DNA of 64,000 nt from Sphingomonadales bacterium UBA2683 (GCA_002354635.1 DELZ01000001.1:170983-234982); one strand, 5' to 3'. Shown: positions 8,833 to 17,856, counted from the stretch's first letter. A program made the numbers and translations. The notes: generated from the sequence alone by a model not told the origin.

Positions 8833-10779
8833 TTACTCAGCCGCCTTGGCGTCATCTTTCTTGTCATCGTCCGAGTCATCGACTTCGGAGAATTCGGCGT
8901 CGACAACATCATCGTCAGCCGCCTTGGCTGCCGCATCTGCTGCCGCTGCATCGCCGGCGTCGCCGCCAGCGGCCTGTTCGGCCTCATAGATCTTCTGTCC
9001 CATTTGCATGGAAACCTGGGCGAGCGCTTCCGACTTGGTCTTCATCGCTTCCGGATCACCACTTTCAATGGCTTCCTTGGTTTCCGTGACCGCCGCCTCG
9101 ATCTGGCCCTTGAGTTCGGCGTCAATCTTGTCGCCGTGCTCGTCCAGCTGTCGCTCGGTGGTGTGGACAAGACTTTCGGCATTATTCTTGGCTTCCGCCT
9201 CGGCCCGCCGTTTCTTGTCTTCTTCGGCAAATTTCTCGGCGTCCTGAACCATCTGGTCGATATCGCTATCGCTCAGACCGCCGGAAGCCTGGATCTTGAT
9301 CTGCTGTTCCTTGCCGGTGCCCTTGTCTTTCGCGGACACGTTGACGATGCCGTTGGCATCAATGTCGAAGGTCACGTCAATCTGCGGTACACCGCGCGGC
9401 GCAGGCGGAATGCCTACCAGATCGAACTGGCCGAGCATCTTGTTGTCCGCCGCCATTTCACGCTCGCCCTGGAACACGCGGATCGTCACCGCACCCTGAT
9501 TGTCATCAGCGGTCGAGTAGACCTGAGACTTCTTCGTCGGGATCGTGGTGTTACGATCGATCATGCGGGTAAACACGCCGCCAAGGGTTTCGATACCCAG
9601 CGACAATGGCGTGACGTCGAGCAGCAACACGTCCTTGACGTCGCCCTGCAATACGCCTGCCTGAATGGCAGCACCCATGGCGACCACTTCATCCGGGTTT
9701 ACGCCGACATGCGGTTCCTTGCCGAAAAATTTCTGCACGGTTTCGCGCACCAGAGGCATACGGGTCATGCCGCCAACCATCACGACATCGTCGATGTCCT
9801 TGGCTTCGACGCCAGCGTCCTTGAGTGCCTTTTTGCAAGGATCGAGGGTCCGCTTGACGAGATCGCCCACCAGCTTTTCCAGATCGGAGCGGCTGATCGT
9901 CTTGACCAGATGCTTCGGTCCGTTCTGGTCCGCGGTGATGAATGGCAAGTTGATTTCCGTCGTCTGCGCGCTGGACAGCTCAATTTTCGCCTTTTCCGCG
10001 GCTTCCTTGAGACGCTGCAGCGCAAGCTTGTCCTTGGTCAGGTCAATGCTTTCCGACTTCTTGAAGTCCGCGGCAAGAAACTCGACCAGCTTGGCATCAA
10101 AATCTTCACCGCCGAGGAACGTGTCACCATTGGTCGATTTGACTTCAAAAACACCGTCGCCGATTTCAAGGATCGAAATATCAAACGTACCACCGCCGAG
10201 ATCATAGACGGCAATGGTTTTGCCCTCGCTCTTGTCGAGGCCATAAGCCAGCGCCGCAGCGGTCGGTTCGTTGATAATACGCAGCACTTCGAGACCGGCA
10301 ATCTTGCCGGCATCCTTGGTGGCCTGACGCTGGGCGTCGTTGAAATAGGCAGGCGTGGTAATCACGGCCTGGGTCACGGTTTCGCCGAGATAGGCTTCTG
10401 CCGTTTCTTTCATTTTCTGCAAGGTATAGGCAGAAATCTGGGATGGGCTGTAATCTTCGCCGCCGGCTTTCACCCAGGCGTCGCCGTTGGCTCCCTTGAC
10501 GATTTCATAGGGAACCAGCTCCATATCCTTTTTCGTCATCGGATCATCGAACCGGCGACCGATCAGACGCTTCACGGCGAAGATCGTGCTTTCCGGATTG
10601 GTGACCGCCTGACGCTTGGCCGGCTGACCAATCAGGCGCTCGCCATCCTTGGTGAATGCGACGACAGACGGGGTGGTCCGCGCGCCTTCCGAATTTTCAA
10701 TTACCTTTGGCTTGCCGCCATCCATAACGGCAACACAGCTGTTGGTGGTGCCCAGATCAATTCCGATAACTTTACCCAT
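8833..10779 (-). CDS. dnaK: Chaperone DnaK (Hsp70)
   Basis: A 648-residue Hsp70. The start at 10779 gives the standard N terminus MGKVIGIDLGTTNSCVAVMD; an ATG five codons upstream is less likely. The ATPase domain shows IINEPTAAALAYG and VYDLGGGTFDISILE; the linker DVLLLDVTPLSLGIETLGG leads into the peptide-binding domain. The C-terminal tail is acidic and ends DDAKAAE rather than the EEVD of eukaryotic homologues, as in other bacteria. A predicted RpoH promoter lies about 80-110 bases upstream. It works with DnaJ (downstream) and GrpE (20.1 kb). Confidence 0.98.
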   Translation of the reverse strand: MGKVIGIDLGTTNSCVAVMDGGKPKVIENSEGARTTPSVVAFTKDGERLIGQPAKRQAVTNPESTIFAVKRLIGRRFDDPMTKKDMELVPYEIVKGANGDAWVKAGGEDYSPSQISAYTLQKMKETAEAYLGETVTQAVITTPAYFNDAQRQATKDAGKIAGLEVLRIINEPTAAALAYGLDKSEGKTIAVYDLGGGTFDISILEIGDGVFEVKSTNGDTFLGGEDFDAKLVEFLAADFKKSESIDLTKDKLALQRLKEAAEKAKIELSSAQTTEINLPFITADQNGPKHLVKTISRSDLEKLVGDLVKRTLDPCKKALKDAGVEAKDIDDVVMVGGMTRMPLVRETVQKFFGKEPHVGVNPDEVVAMGAAIQAGVLQGDVKDVLLLDVTPLSLGIETLGGVFTRMIDRNTTIPTKKSQVYSTADDNQGAVTIRVFQGEREMAADNKMLGQFDLVGIPPAPRGVPQIDVTFDIDANGIVNVSAKDKGTGKEQQIKIQASGGLSDSDIDQMVQDAEKFAEEDKKRRAEAEAKNNAESLVHTTERQLDEHGDKIDAELKGQIEAAVTETKEAIESGDPEAMKTKSEALAQVSMQMGQKIYEAEQAAGGDAGDAAAADAAAKAADDDVVDAEFSEVDDSDDDKKDDAKAAE

Positions 10780-10861
10780 AAATCCCTCAATCAATTTTCT
10801 AACATTAGCAAAATTGCCGCCCGGCCCTGTTCAATCGGCACCGTTACGGCTTCGACAAGCG

Positions 10862-10889
10862 ATATAGGTGGCATTTTTCTTGGCACAAG
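10862..10889 (-). promoter_or_regulatory. Predicted RpoH (heat-shock) promoter of dnaKJ
   Basis: Read on the minus strand, CTTG (10889-10886) and CCTATAT (10868-10862) are separated by 17 bases. This matches the alphaproteobacterial RpoH pattern CTTG-N17/18-CYTATnT. The start would leave a leader of roughly 75 bases before dnaK. No CIRCE inverted repeat is visible in this gap, so heat control here is probably by RpoH alone. Confidence 0.6.
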
Positions 10890-10971
10890 ACGTGAGTCCT
10901 TCTACATTTGAAAAATCAACGCAAAACACCCATATCGGGACAAATTTGAACCGGTTTAACGAGGTATCACA

Positions 10972-11421
10972 ATGAACAAGATCGCCATCATGCTCGTCGC
11001 TTCCATATCATTTTTACTCGCATCCTGCGGGCAGGGAGACATACTTTATGCTGACAAGGCAGTGGTCAATCTGTCTCCTGTCGCCGCTCATCCGTCGGCC
11101 GGTTACATGAACCTCCACGGCGGCCCGGTCGACGTCGCGCTGGTCGGGATCACATCTGATGATGTCCTGCGCATGGAAATGCACGAGACGAGCGAAAAAG
11201 ACGGCATGGCCAGCATGAACAAGCTCAAGGAAATACCGGTTCCGGCAGGAGATACGGTGAAGCTCGAGCCCGGCGGAAAGCATTTGATGATCTGGGGTGT
11301 CGGAGCAGGATCGAAGAAGCGCGGTCTGTTGAAAATGACTTTGATCTTCTCCAACGACGAACGCATCGAAATTGATGCAGTGATCAAAAACCCTGGCGAG
11401 GCGGCACCCGCTGCTGAATAA
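10972..11421 (+). CDS. PCu(A)C-type copper chaperone lipoprotein
   Basis: A 149-residue exported protein with a lipobox (SFLLASC, cysteine near residue 19). It carries the copper-binding signature of PCu(A)C proteins: M-x-M-H (MEMHE), then paired methionines in DGMASM, and H-x-M in GGKHLMIWG. Such proteins hold Cu(I) in the periplasm and pass it to the CuA centre of cytochrome c oxidase. The usual partner Sco is not in the adjacent sequence. It is followed 24 bases later by the HEMVH protein. Confidence 0.85.
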   Translation: MNKIAIMLVASISFLLASCGQGDILYADKAVVNLSPVAAHPSAGYMNLHGGPVDVALVGITSDDVLRMEMHETSEKDGMASMNKLKEIPVPAGDTVKLEPGGKHLMIWGVGAGSKKRGLLKMTLIFSNDERIEIDAVIKNPGEAAPAAE

Positions 11422-11445
11422 TCGCGCGTTGCACGGATCCGGCCA

Positions 11446-11895
11446 ATGACCGGTCGCGCTTTGACCCCTGATGAAGTCTTCCTGTGCCGATCGGTTTTCG
11501 GGCAAGCGATCAACTATGACGAAGTGACTGTGTTCAACCGCAAATGGTGGCCGTTCCAGAGTCGCCGGGTCACCATGGCACCGGACGGCAATCTCTGGTT
11601 TCACCCGAAGGGTAAACTGTTCTGCGACGACTTCTGCAGATCATCGCGCAATATCCAGGCCCTGTTTATTCACGAAATGGTCCATGTCTGGCAACATCAA
11701 CAGGGCGTGTTCCTGCCGCTGGCCCGCTATCCCTTCTCCCGCTATGATTACGAGCTGCAAGCCGGCAAGGCTTTTGCCCAATTTGGCATCGAACAGCAGG
11801 CCGAAATTGTCAGTCACTATTTCCTGCTGAAAAGCGGATCGAGGCTGAAGAACGGCTACAGCCTTGCCGACTATCACGGGCTTTTGCCCTTCTAG
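11446..11895 (+). CDS. Small HExxH zinc-protease-like protein (vgr-related)
   Basis: A 149-residue protein with FIHEMVHVWQHQQG (residues ~68-81), a HExxH zinc motif followed by a second histidine. A late glutamate in YELQAGKAFAQFGIEQQAE could be the third ligand, which would make it a gluzincin-like peptidase. Sphingomonads carry similar short proteins labelled vgr-related, and they lack a signal peptide, as here. Proteolytic activity is not proven by sequence. A strong terminator follows at 11919. Confidence 0.6.
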   Translation: MTGRALTPDEVFLCRSVFGQAINYDEVTVFNRKWWPFQSRRVTMAPDGNLWFHPKGKLFCDDFCRSSRNIQALFIHEMVHVWQHQQGVFLPLARYPFSRYDYELQAGKAFAQFGIEQQAEIVSHYFLLKSGSRLKNGYSLADYHGLLPF

Positions 11896-11918
11896 AAAAC
11901 CGTAAAGGCGGAAACGCA

Positions 11919-11956
11919 GATGATCGAGACGCGCGGCGTCCCGATCATCCTCTTTT
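11919..11956 (+). terminator. Rho-independent terminator
   Basis: An 8 bp stem GATGATCG/CGATCATC continues through one A-C mismatch into a 5 bp inner stem GACGC/GCGTC around a GCG loop, and is followed by CTCTTTT. It sits between the convergent HExxH and OmpW genes and can serve the plus strand best. Confidence 0.75.
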
Positions 11957-11975
11957 CGGTCACTTTGGCCGTCGT

Positions 11976-12650
11976 TCAGAAACGGTAGGCGAGGCCGGCG
12001 CTGATCACCCACGGGTCAATCCGGTGGCGGGTCCGCAACACTTCGGTCTGTCCGGCAAACCAGCGAGCCGTTGTGTTGACGAAATAGCGCTTGGCATCGA
12101 CGCTCAGGCCCAGCCCCTTGTCGTTCAGCGGCAAGTCAAAGCCTGCCTGCAGGGCGAAGCCGACCTTGTCGTTCATTTTTTGTCGCGTGGCACCTAGCGC
12201 CTGCGCCGTTGCTCCGGCCTTTTCATCGATAAAAATGAAATAGGTTGGTCCAGCGCCGATATAGGGCTTGAATCCCGATCCGGTAACCAGGTGATATTTC
12301 GCGGTCAGGGTAGCGGGAATGATATTGGCGTCGGACACCAGTCCCGCGCCGGCCAGCGGTCCGGTGCCGGTTACATCATGCTGGGTAACGCAGCAGATAG
12401 TCTCCAGAGAAATATTCGGCGTGAAGAAATATTCGGCGGCGATGGTGGGTACGAAATTGTCATCGGCCTTCGTCTGGGTCCCCGCGGGCAGTCCGATATT
12501 ATCCAGTTCGATGGACGTGATCTTGCCATCCGGGGCGACCAGCGTGCCCATGGCCTTGACCTGTATCTTGCCATCGTTGGAGCCCGCCCATGCCGCTCCG
12601 CTCATTGCCAGTGCAGCCGCCGCAACGGCCAGTTTCAGTGTGTTTTTCAT
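11976..12650 (-). CDS. OmpW-family outer-membrane protein
   Basis: About 224 residues: a signal peptide (cleaved after SGAAWA), then an eight-stranded barrel pattern. Typical OmpW segments are TTKADDNFVPTIAAEYF-like strand 3, YFFTPNISLETICCVTQHDV, LTAKYHLVTGSGFKPYIGAGPTYF, and a C-terminal AGLAYRF with the final phenylalanine used for BAM insertion. Start at 12650 is favoured by an AGGGA site nine bases upstream. OmpW proteins form narrow hydrophobic channels for small non-polar molecules. Confidence 0.88.
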   Translation of the reverse strand: MKNTLKLAVAAAALAMSGAAWAGSNDGKIQVKAMGTLVAPDGKITSIELDNIGLPAGTQTKADDNFVPTIAAEYFFTPNISLETICCVTQHDVTGTGPLAGAGLVSDANIIPATLTAKYHLVTGSGFKPYIGAGPTYFIFIDEKAGATAQALGATRQKMNDKVGFALQAGFDLPLNDKGLGLSVDAKRYFVNTTARWFAGQTEVLRTRHRIDPWVISAGLAYRF

Positions 12651-12794
12651 AAATTTTAGTCCCTGTGCGCGTGAGATCCGGTCGGTCACCAGCCTCTGAC
12701 CGGAGCCCCTAGCCGGACAGCAAGACATCGGACATACGCAATATTCCTTATGGAACGACCGAACGTGCCCGTGCCGGCCAGGCTTCGCCCCTGT

Positions 12795-12968
12795 TCAGGC
12801 GCAGGCGATATTGGACCGGCGCTGGATCGCTGCGATCTTGTCCTTGATGCGCAGCCGATTGCGCTTCAGCTGCTGCATTTCATGCTGTCGTCCGGCAGCC
12901 TTGCAATTGTCGATCAGGCGATTCAGCCGGCGGTGCTTTTGCTTCAGGGTTTCGAGATAATAGTGCAT
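12795..12968 (-). CDS. DUF465 (YdcH-like) small protein
   Basis: A 57-residue protein that begins MHYYLETLKQKHRRLNRLID and is mostly one charged helical hairpin, then MQQLKRNRLRIKDKIAAIQR, ending NIACA. The KHRRL...LKRNRLRIKDKI pattern is that of DUF465/YdcH proteins, common tiny genes in Proteobacteria with no known function. A good AAGGAG site precedes the ATG. The opposite-strand frame over the same bases has no family resemblance. Confidence 0.75.
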   Translation of the reverse strand: MHYYLETLKQKHRRLNRLIDNCKAAGRQHEMQQLKRNRLRIKDKIAAIQRRSNIACA

Positions 12969-13105
12969 GAGATTCTCCTTCCCGCCGTTGATAGACCGAA
13001 CAGAAATATTGAACTAATCGAAAGAAAACTCGATTATCAATATAAATTATCTATCAAATGATTGGAGCAGTCTCGCCAGCGGTGGGATCAACAGAGCCAG
13101 CCAAT

Positions 13106-14494
13106 TTACGGCAGCAGGCCCAGCCTTTCGCGCATCATCCAGCGTGCCAGCATCAGCACTGCGACGACGGCCAGTCCCCCGGCCAGTCCGGTCCATATCC
13201 CCACGCCCTCCCAGCCTTGCCAGAACGCCAGACCGGCTCCCAGGCCGATACCGATAAACCAGTAGCCCATCAGCGCGAACAGCATCGGCACGGTTGTGTC
13301 GTGCAGACCGCGCAGCATCCCTGCCCCGACGACCTGAGCGCCGTCGACGATCTGGAAGATCGCGGCAATCGCCAGAAAACTGACCGCCAGTGCCGCGACT
13401 TCCTCGTTGCCGGGCGCACTGGCATCGATGAACATCGAGATCAGGAAATCGGGAGCCAGCACGAACACAAGCGCCATCGCCGCCATGAAAGAGGTACCGA
13501 GGAGGAAGCTGACCCAGCCCGCGCGCATGATGCCGGCATTGTTTCTCCGGCCATATTGAATGCCGACACGCACCGTCGCTGCCTGCCCGAGCCCCATCGG
13601 GACCATGAAAGTCAAAGCGGCCAGTTGCAGGGCAATGGCATGAGCGGCGACGGACTCGGCGCTGATCAGGCCCATCAGCAAGGCGGCAAGGCCGAAGACG
13701 GAGCCTTCGAGGCCCATGGTGATGGCGATCGGCAGGCCAAGTTTCCACATCATCCGGAACCGCTGCCAGTCGCTGCGCCAGAAGCGCCCGAACAAGTGAT
13801 AACGGCGGAAACGCTTGTGATATATGACGACCAGCGCCATTCCGCCAAACATCAGGACATTGGTCATGACGCTGCCGATACCGGCGCCGATGACGCCAAA
13901 TTCCGGAACGCCGAACTTGCCGAAGATCAGCGCATAGTTGAACAAGGCATTCGCCAGAACGCCGATTATGCTGATGATCAGGGCCGTTACCGGCTGTTCC
14001 AGCGCGGAAATGAAATTGCGCAGAATGATGAAGAACAGAAACGGCAGGATCGACCACATATAGGCGCTTATATAGGTGCCTGCCATCGCCGCGAGATCGG
14101 GCTGTTGACCGACGGCCAGCAGAATGGCCTCGGTATTCCAGAGTATCAGCCAGAACGGCAGAATAACAGCAGTTGCAGACCAAATCGCCTGCCGGAAGGT
14201 GCGACGCACATCACGGACGCTGTTGCCCATGCGCCCGATTTCTGTTGCCATCATTGGCGCAGAGGCGGTGATCAGTCCCATGCAGAAAATTGCCGCACTC
14301 ATCGCCAAGTTGAATCCGAGCGTGGCGGCGGCGAGTTCGCGAGCGCCGAGCCAGCCGAGCATCAGAACATCGGTGGCGCCGATCAGCGCCATAGTCAGGT
14401 TGGACAGTATCAGCGGCCAGGCGAGCGCCACCGTGACGCGCAGTTCATGCCGCCAGGGTTGTTGCTCGCGCAAGTCAAGGGACGCACCGGTCAT
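13106..14494 (-). CDS. MATE-family multidrug exporter
   Basis: A 462-residue membrane protein with about twelve hydrophobic segments arranged in two similar halves, starting LAWPLILSNLTMALIGATDVLMLGWLG, the characteristic first helix of NorM/DinF-type MATE transporters. These export cationic drugs or metabolites in exchange for Na+ or H+. The repeated second-half signature is visible as LGLPIAITMGLEGSVFGLAALLMG. It stands alone on the minus strand, with no regulator next to it. Confidence 0.92.
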   Translation of the reverse strand: MTGASLDLREQQPWRHELRVTVALAWPLILSNLTMALIGATDVLMLGWLGARELAAATLGFNLAMSAAIFCMGLITASAPMMATEIGRMGNSVRDVRRTFRQAIWSATAVILPFWLILWNTEAILLAVGQQPDLAAMAGTYISAYMWSILPFLFFIILRNFISALEQPVTALIISIIGVLANALFNYALIFGKFGVPEFGVIGAGIGSVMTNVLMFGGMALVVIYHKRFRRYHLFGRFWRSDWQRFRMMWKLGLPIAITMGLEGSVFGLAALLMGLISAESVAAHAIALQLAALTFMVPMGLGQAATVRVGIQYGRRNNAGIMRAGWVSFLLGTSFMAAMALVFVLAPDFLISMFIDASAPGNEEVAALAVSFLAIAAIFQIVDGAQVVGAGMLRGLHDTTVPMLFALMGYWFIGIGLGAGLAFWQGWEGVGIWTGLAGGLAVVAVLMLARWMMRERLGLLP

Positions 14495-14563
14495 CGGCGC
14501 GCGTTAGCCCAAGGTGCGCTGCCAGACCAGAGAAACCGCGCGTCTGGCTAAAAAATCAGATGA

Positions 14564-14869
14564 TTATCTCGGATCGTCGGGATAACCGCGCAGGCCATAG
14601 CAGTCATCATCAAGTCGTCCGTTACGGTCATAGCCGTCGCAACCGTCATCCTTGTCGATGAAATATCCGCCAGCCGCTCCGGCCGCTGCGCCGATGGCCG
14701 CACCTTCAACCACATCGCCTCCGGTGAGGGCGCCGACCGCGGCCCCGGCTGCTGCGCCGATACCGGCACCTTCTGCAGCATAATTTTCAGCACAGGCCGT
14801 CAGGCTGAGTGCGGCTGTTGCCGCCGTCGTAGCCACCGCCAGTTTTCTAGTCCACATGATCATCGTCAT
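14564..14869 (-). CDS. Glycine-zipper lipoprotein
   Basis: A 101-residue lipoprotein (lipobox LSLTAC at about residue 26). Two alanine/glycine-rich stretches, GAGIGAAAGAAVGALTGG and EGAAIGAAAGAAGGYFID, are glycine zippers that pack as membrane-associated helices, as in SlyB/YMGG-type envelope proteins. The tail is rich in Asp, Tyr and Cys (DDGCDGYDRNGRLDDDCYG). An AGGAG site precedes the start. A role in envelope integrity is likely from the family, without detail. Confidence 0.75.
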   Translation of the reverse strand: MTMIMWTRKLAVATTAATAALSLTACAENYAAEGAGIGAAAGAAVGALTGGDVVEGAAIGAAAGAAGGYFIDKDDGCDGYDRNGRLDDDCYGLRGYPDDPR

Positions 14870-15125
14870 TCTCCTGATATTATGGCTGATAGTATATAAA
14901 ACGCGCAGACCGGTCGACGGTTCCTGAACGGATACCGATTGCAGGATAGAACGCTTCGCAGATACGACCGGTTGTTCGCGGGAAGAGATTGCGCATCTGC
15001 TGCAAAGCTGAATCAGCGATTTGCAAACCCGTTCCCGCTGACATGTGGCGCGACGGTGAAATTAGCAGTTGCACCGCTTGCTTGGCGTCTGCCATGAAAC
15101 AGCGGTCAAGTTTCGGGGGACATTC

Positions 15126-16481
15126 ATGCTATCGGCAATCGGACTTATCGGCGGACTGGCGCTGCTCATCTGGATGACGGTGCGCGGGGTGAATATCCTG
15201 ATTGCCGGGCCGGTGGCGGCTGCCCTCGTGGCGCTGACCAGCGGCATTGCCTGGTTGCCCCCCCTGGCCGCTGCCGGCGCACCGGATTTCGCTACCGCCT
15301 ACATGGACGGCTTTGTCGGCTTCTTCAAAAGCTGGTTCTTCATGTTTCTGCTCGGCGCAATATTCGGCGAGATCATGGGCGCCAGCGGCGCCGCGGCCAG
15401 CGTCGCCCACTGGATCATCGAGAAGATCGGGATCAAACACGCCGTTCTTGCCGTCGTCGCGGCCTGCGCGGTACTGACTTATGGCGGAGTCAGCGTGTTC
15501 ATCGTCTCGTTCAGCGTCTATTCGCTCGCCGTTCATCTGTTTCGGGAGGCGGATCTGCCGCGGCGGTTCATTCCCGCGGCCCTGGCCTTCGGATCGGTCA
15601 CCTTCACCATGACCAGCGCGGGATCACCGGAAATCCAGAATCTGATCCCGATGCAGTTTCTCGGCACGACCGCTTATGCCGGTTGGCAGGTGAGCCTTGT
15701 GATCGCCCTGTTCATGGCGGTCACCGGTCAATTCTGGCTGAACCACATGGTCAGGCGCGCGGTCGCCAAGGGCGAGCATTTTGTCGGTCGGGAAAGCGAT
15801 GACCACAACACCGACTATGGCAATCTGCCGGCACCGTTGCTCTGCATCCTGCCGCTGGTCGCGGTGCTCGCCATCTTCCTGATCTTTCAATATCCGCAGG
15901 ACATGGGGCCGCTGTCGGCGCTGTTGCCGCCGGAATCGCTCGACCAGTGGGCGCTGGTCGCGGCGCTGGGCACGGGCGCGGTGGTGGCGCTGATGGTTGG
16001 CTATCAGAAGCTGAAATCGATGCCGGATGCCTTTTCGCGCGGTGCAACCAGCGCGGTAGTCGCAATCACCAACACCTGCGCGGTGGTCGGGTTCGGCTCG
16101 GTTGCCAAGCTGTCACCGGCGTTTCAGGAAGCACTGGTGATGGTGCAGAATATTCCGGGCAGCCCGCTGATCGGCGCGGCCGTCGCGGTCACGGTAATCG
16201 CCGGCCTTACCGGCTCGGCCAGTGGCGGCCAGTCGATCGCCCTGCCGCTGATTGCGCCGCATTATCTGGACGCCGGCGCGCAGCCGGACGAACTGCACCG
16301 GGTGGTCGCCATTTCCTCCGGCGCGCTCGATAGCCTGCCGCACAATGGCTATGTGGTGACCACGATCCGCGCGGTCTGCGGGGAGACGCACAAGGATGCC
16401 TATGGCGCGGTCGGTGCCCTGACCGTGGTGATACCGGTGGTCGGCACGATCATGGCGGTGATTCTGTTCACGATGTTCTGA
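15126..16481 (+). CDS. GntP-family permease
   Basis: A 451-residue membrane protein with about twelve to fourteen segments. The N terminus LSAIGLIGGLALLIWMTVRG and the paired motifs GAIFGEIMGASGAAASVAHWI and AGLTGSASGGQSIALPLIAP match GntP/DctM-like gluconate or organic-acid:H+ symporters. Start at 15126 is preferred because it sits after a GGGGGA site and begins in the first membrane helix. The substrate could be gluconate, a hydroxy acid or a short ketone-body acid; nothing nearby decides. The stop overlaps the start of the GNAT gene by one base. Confidence 0.85.
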   Translation: MLSAIGLIGGLALLIWMTVRGVNILIAGPVAAALVALTSGIAWLPPLAAAGAPDFATAYMDGFVGFFKSWFFMFLLGAIFGEIMGASGAAASVAHWIIEKIGIKHAVLAVVAACAVLTYGGVSVFIVSFSVYSLAVHLFREADLPRRFIPAALAFGSVTFTMTSAGSPEIQNLIPMQFLGTTAYAGWQVSLVIALFMAVTGQFWLNHMVRRAVAKGEHFVGRESDDHNTDYGNLPAPLLCILPLVAVLAIFLIFQYPQDMGPLSALLPPESLDQWALVAALGTGAVVALMVGYQKLKSMPDAFSRGATSAVVAITNTCAVVGFGSVAKLSPAFQEALVMVQNIPGSPLIGAAVAVTVIAGLTGSASGGQSIALPLIAPHYLDAGAQPDELHRVVAISSGALDSLPHNGYVVTTIRAVCGETHKDAYGAVGALTVVIPVVGTIMAVILFTMF

Positions 16482-16996
16482 TGCCTGTCTCCACGCGCAT
16501 CTATCAGGCCGCCGACCGGCAGGCCTTCATCGATCTCAACCGCGACTGGATCGAGGAATATTTCGTGCTCGAGGACAGCGACCGCAAACAACTGGAAGAA
16601 TTGGAAGCATCTATTTTGGGAAAAGGCGGGCAGATTGTAATTGCCGAGAAGGGCGGAGTGGTGGTCGGCACCGGTGCCATCCTGCCACCGCACGACGATC
16701 CGGGCGATGGCCGCAAATGGCTGGAGATTGTCAAGATGGCAGCGCGCAAGGATCTGCGCGGACAGGGTATCGGCCAGGCGGTGATGGCCGCGCTGATCGA
16801 GCAGGCGCGCGACATGGATGCCGATGCGATCTGGCTGGAAACCAACGCCGATCTGACGGCGGCGATTCGACTGTACGAGCGCAATGGGTTCCGGCATCTG
16901 GGTCCGGACGAACTTTGGCCGACCCCCTATGCGCGGTGCAATGTGCAGATGGTCCTGACACTTTCATCCGTCACCCCAGCGCAGGCTGGGGTCTAG
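16481..16996 (+). CDS. GNAT N-acetyltransferase
   Basis: 171 residues. The acetyl-CoA-binding motif A region is visible as ARKDLRGQGIGQAVMAALIEQA (RGQGIG at about 88-93), followed by WLETNADLTAAIRLYERNGF, the usual GNAT motif B. It is translationally coupled to the permease. The last residues, SVTPAQAGV, are encoded by the start of an intergenic repeat (16970 on), which also supplies the stop codon, so the original C terminus was probably different. The substrate is unknown. Confidence 0.85.
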   Translation: MPVSTRIYQAADRQAFIDLNRDWIEEYFVLEDSDRKQLEELEASILGKGGQIVIAEKGGVVVGTGAILPPHDDPGDGRKWLEIVKMAARKDLRGQGIGQAVMAALIEQARDMDADAIWLETNADLTAAIRLYERNGFRHLGPDELWPTPYARCNVQMVLTLSSVTPAQAGV

Positions 16997-17053
16997 ACCG
17001 AGGGCTGTGAGACCCACATAGGAGGGTCGGATGCCAGCCTTCGCTGGGAAGAC
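16970..17053 (+). repeat. 85 bp palindromic repeat, family CCCCAGCG (copy 1)
   Basis: The unit starts GTCACCCCAGCGCAGGCTGGGGTC (a stem on its own) and ends in ATGCCAGCCTTCGCTGGGAA (a second stem), joined by ~35 bases containing GGGCTGTGAGACCCACATAGG. Two more copies lie at 19195 and 19898. This copy lies between convergent GNAT and padR genes and overlaps the end of the GNAT gene; it could terminate both. Confidence 0.8.
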
Positions 17054-17059
17054 AATGTC

Positions 17060-17656
17060 CTATTTCAGCCGTTCGATCCTGCTCGCCGCCTCATCGATGA
17101 TTGCAGAGACATCCAGGATCTTGTCCGATCCCTTGTCCTCGTCGGCCAGCCGGATGCGGATCGCGCTTTTCAGATTGTGCATCGCGCGGCGGATAGACGC
17201 ACCGTCACTGGCCTCGCCCATTTTCGCGACACCATCAAGCCGTTCGAGAATATGGTCGATATGCTCCTGCTCCTCGGCGAGCTTGCCCGAGCCCCGTTCA
17301 GTGATCGAGTAGATTTTCTTGCCATCCTCGCCGAGCGCTTCGCCGATCAGGTCCATTTCCGCCATCAGCGTCAGCGTCGGGTAGACGATCCCCGGACTCG
17401 GCGCATAATGACCTCCGGTCATCTCCTCGATCTGTCGGATCAGGTCGTAGCCGTGCCGGGGTTCCTCGGCGATCAGATGGAGCAGCACCAGCCGCAATTC
17501 CCCGCGCCGGAACATCCGGCCGCGCCTCTTGCCCTTGGCCCCTTCAAAGGCCGCCTCGGCAAAGGCGCGGGCAAATTTCTGTCCGATTTCCGCGTTCCAG
17601 CCGCGACCGCGACCGCCTCTGGGGCCGCCGGGTCCGAATTTTCTTCCGTGCATCAT
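17060..17656 (-). CDS. PadR-family transcriptional regulator
   Basis: 198 residues. The first 45 are glycine- and arginine-rich (GPGGPRGGRGRG), then comes the PadR winged helix: FRRGELRLVLLHLIAEEPRHGYDLIRQIEEMTGG and the typical PSPGIVYPTLTLMAEMDLIG, with a wing at DGKKIYSITERGSGKLAEE. The C-terminal helices form the dimer interface. The arginine-rich N-terminal extension resembles YqjI-type members that respond to metals, but the residues needed cannot be confirmed. A palindrome in its promoter suggests self-control. No target gene is adjacent on the same strand. Confidence 0.88.
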   Translation of the reverse strand: MMHGRKFGPGGPRGGRGRGWNAEIGQKFARAFAEAAFEGAKGKRRGRMFRRGELRLVLLHLIAEEPRHGYDLIRQIEEMTGGHYAPSPGIVYPTLTLMAEMDLIGEALGEDGKKIYSITERGSGKLAEEQEHIDHILERLDGVAKMGEASDGASIRRAMHNLKSAIRIRLADEDKGSDKILDVSAIIDEAASRIERLK

Positions 17657-17673
17657 GCTATATCGTCTTTCTG

Positions 17674-17701
17674 TATCTAAGTTAGCTTTAAGATATATCT
17701 T
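17674..17701 (-). promoter_or_regulatory. Candidate PadR operator
   Basis: A perfect 12-base palindrome AAGATATATCTT (17690-17701) overlaps a looser inverted repeat TATCTAA / TTAAGATA (17674-17680 and 17688-17695). PadR/YqjI-type sites are commonly AT-rich TATATCTA-like palindromes. It lies 18-45 bases upstream of the padR start, in the expected promoter. Confidence 0.4.
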
Positions 17702-17856
17702 TAAAAGATTCGCACAAGGGCAATTCTGTACAAAACCGGCAAGTTCCTGATTTTAAAATGGTCTTTCCTGGCCGGAAATGGCGGATTCCTTCCTCACAAT
17801 GGCTAGTCGGCAGCGACGGGCACGGTTGCTAGGTCCGGTGCCGAGAGGAAAATCAC

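Noticed and set aside
8656..10911. A 751-codon open frame on the plus strand
   Set aside because: It lies wholly opposite dnaK and dnaJ, whose protein motifs are unmistakable. Long antisense frames are common opposite GC-rich genes.
10780..10971. CIRCE element before dnaK
   Set aside because: No TTAGCACTC-N9-GAGTGCTAA or close variant; only a short TTAGC is present by chance.
12750..13061. A 103-codon frame on the plus strand
   Set aside because: It covers the DUF465 gene, which has a good ribosome site and a family pattern on the other strand.
14880..15095. A 71-codon frame on the minus strand between the glycine-zipper gene and the GntP permease
   Set aside because: It has an ATG but no ribosome site, no motif and no membrane or signal pattern; more likely the promoter region of the permease.
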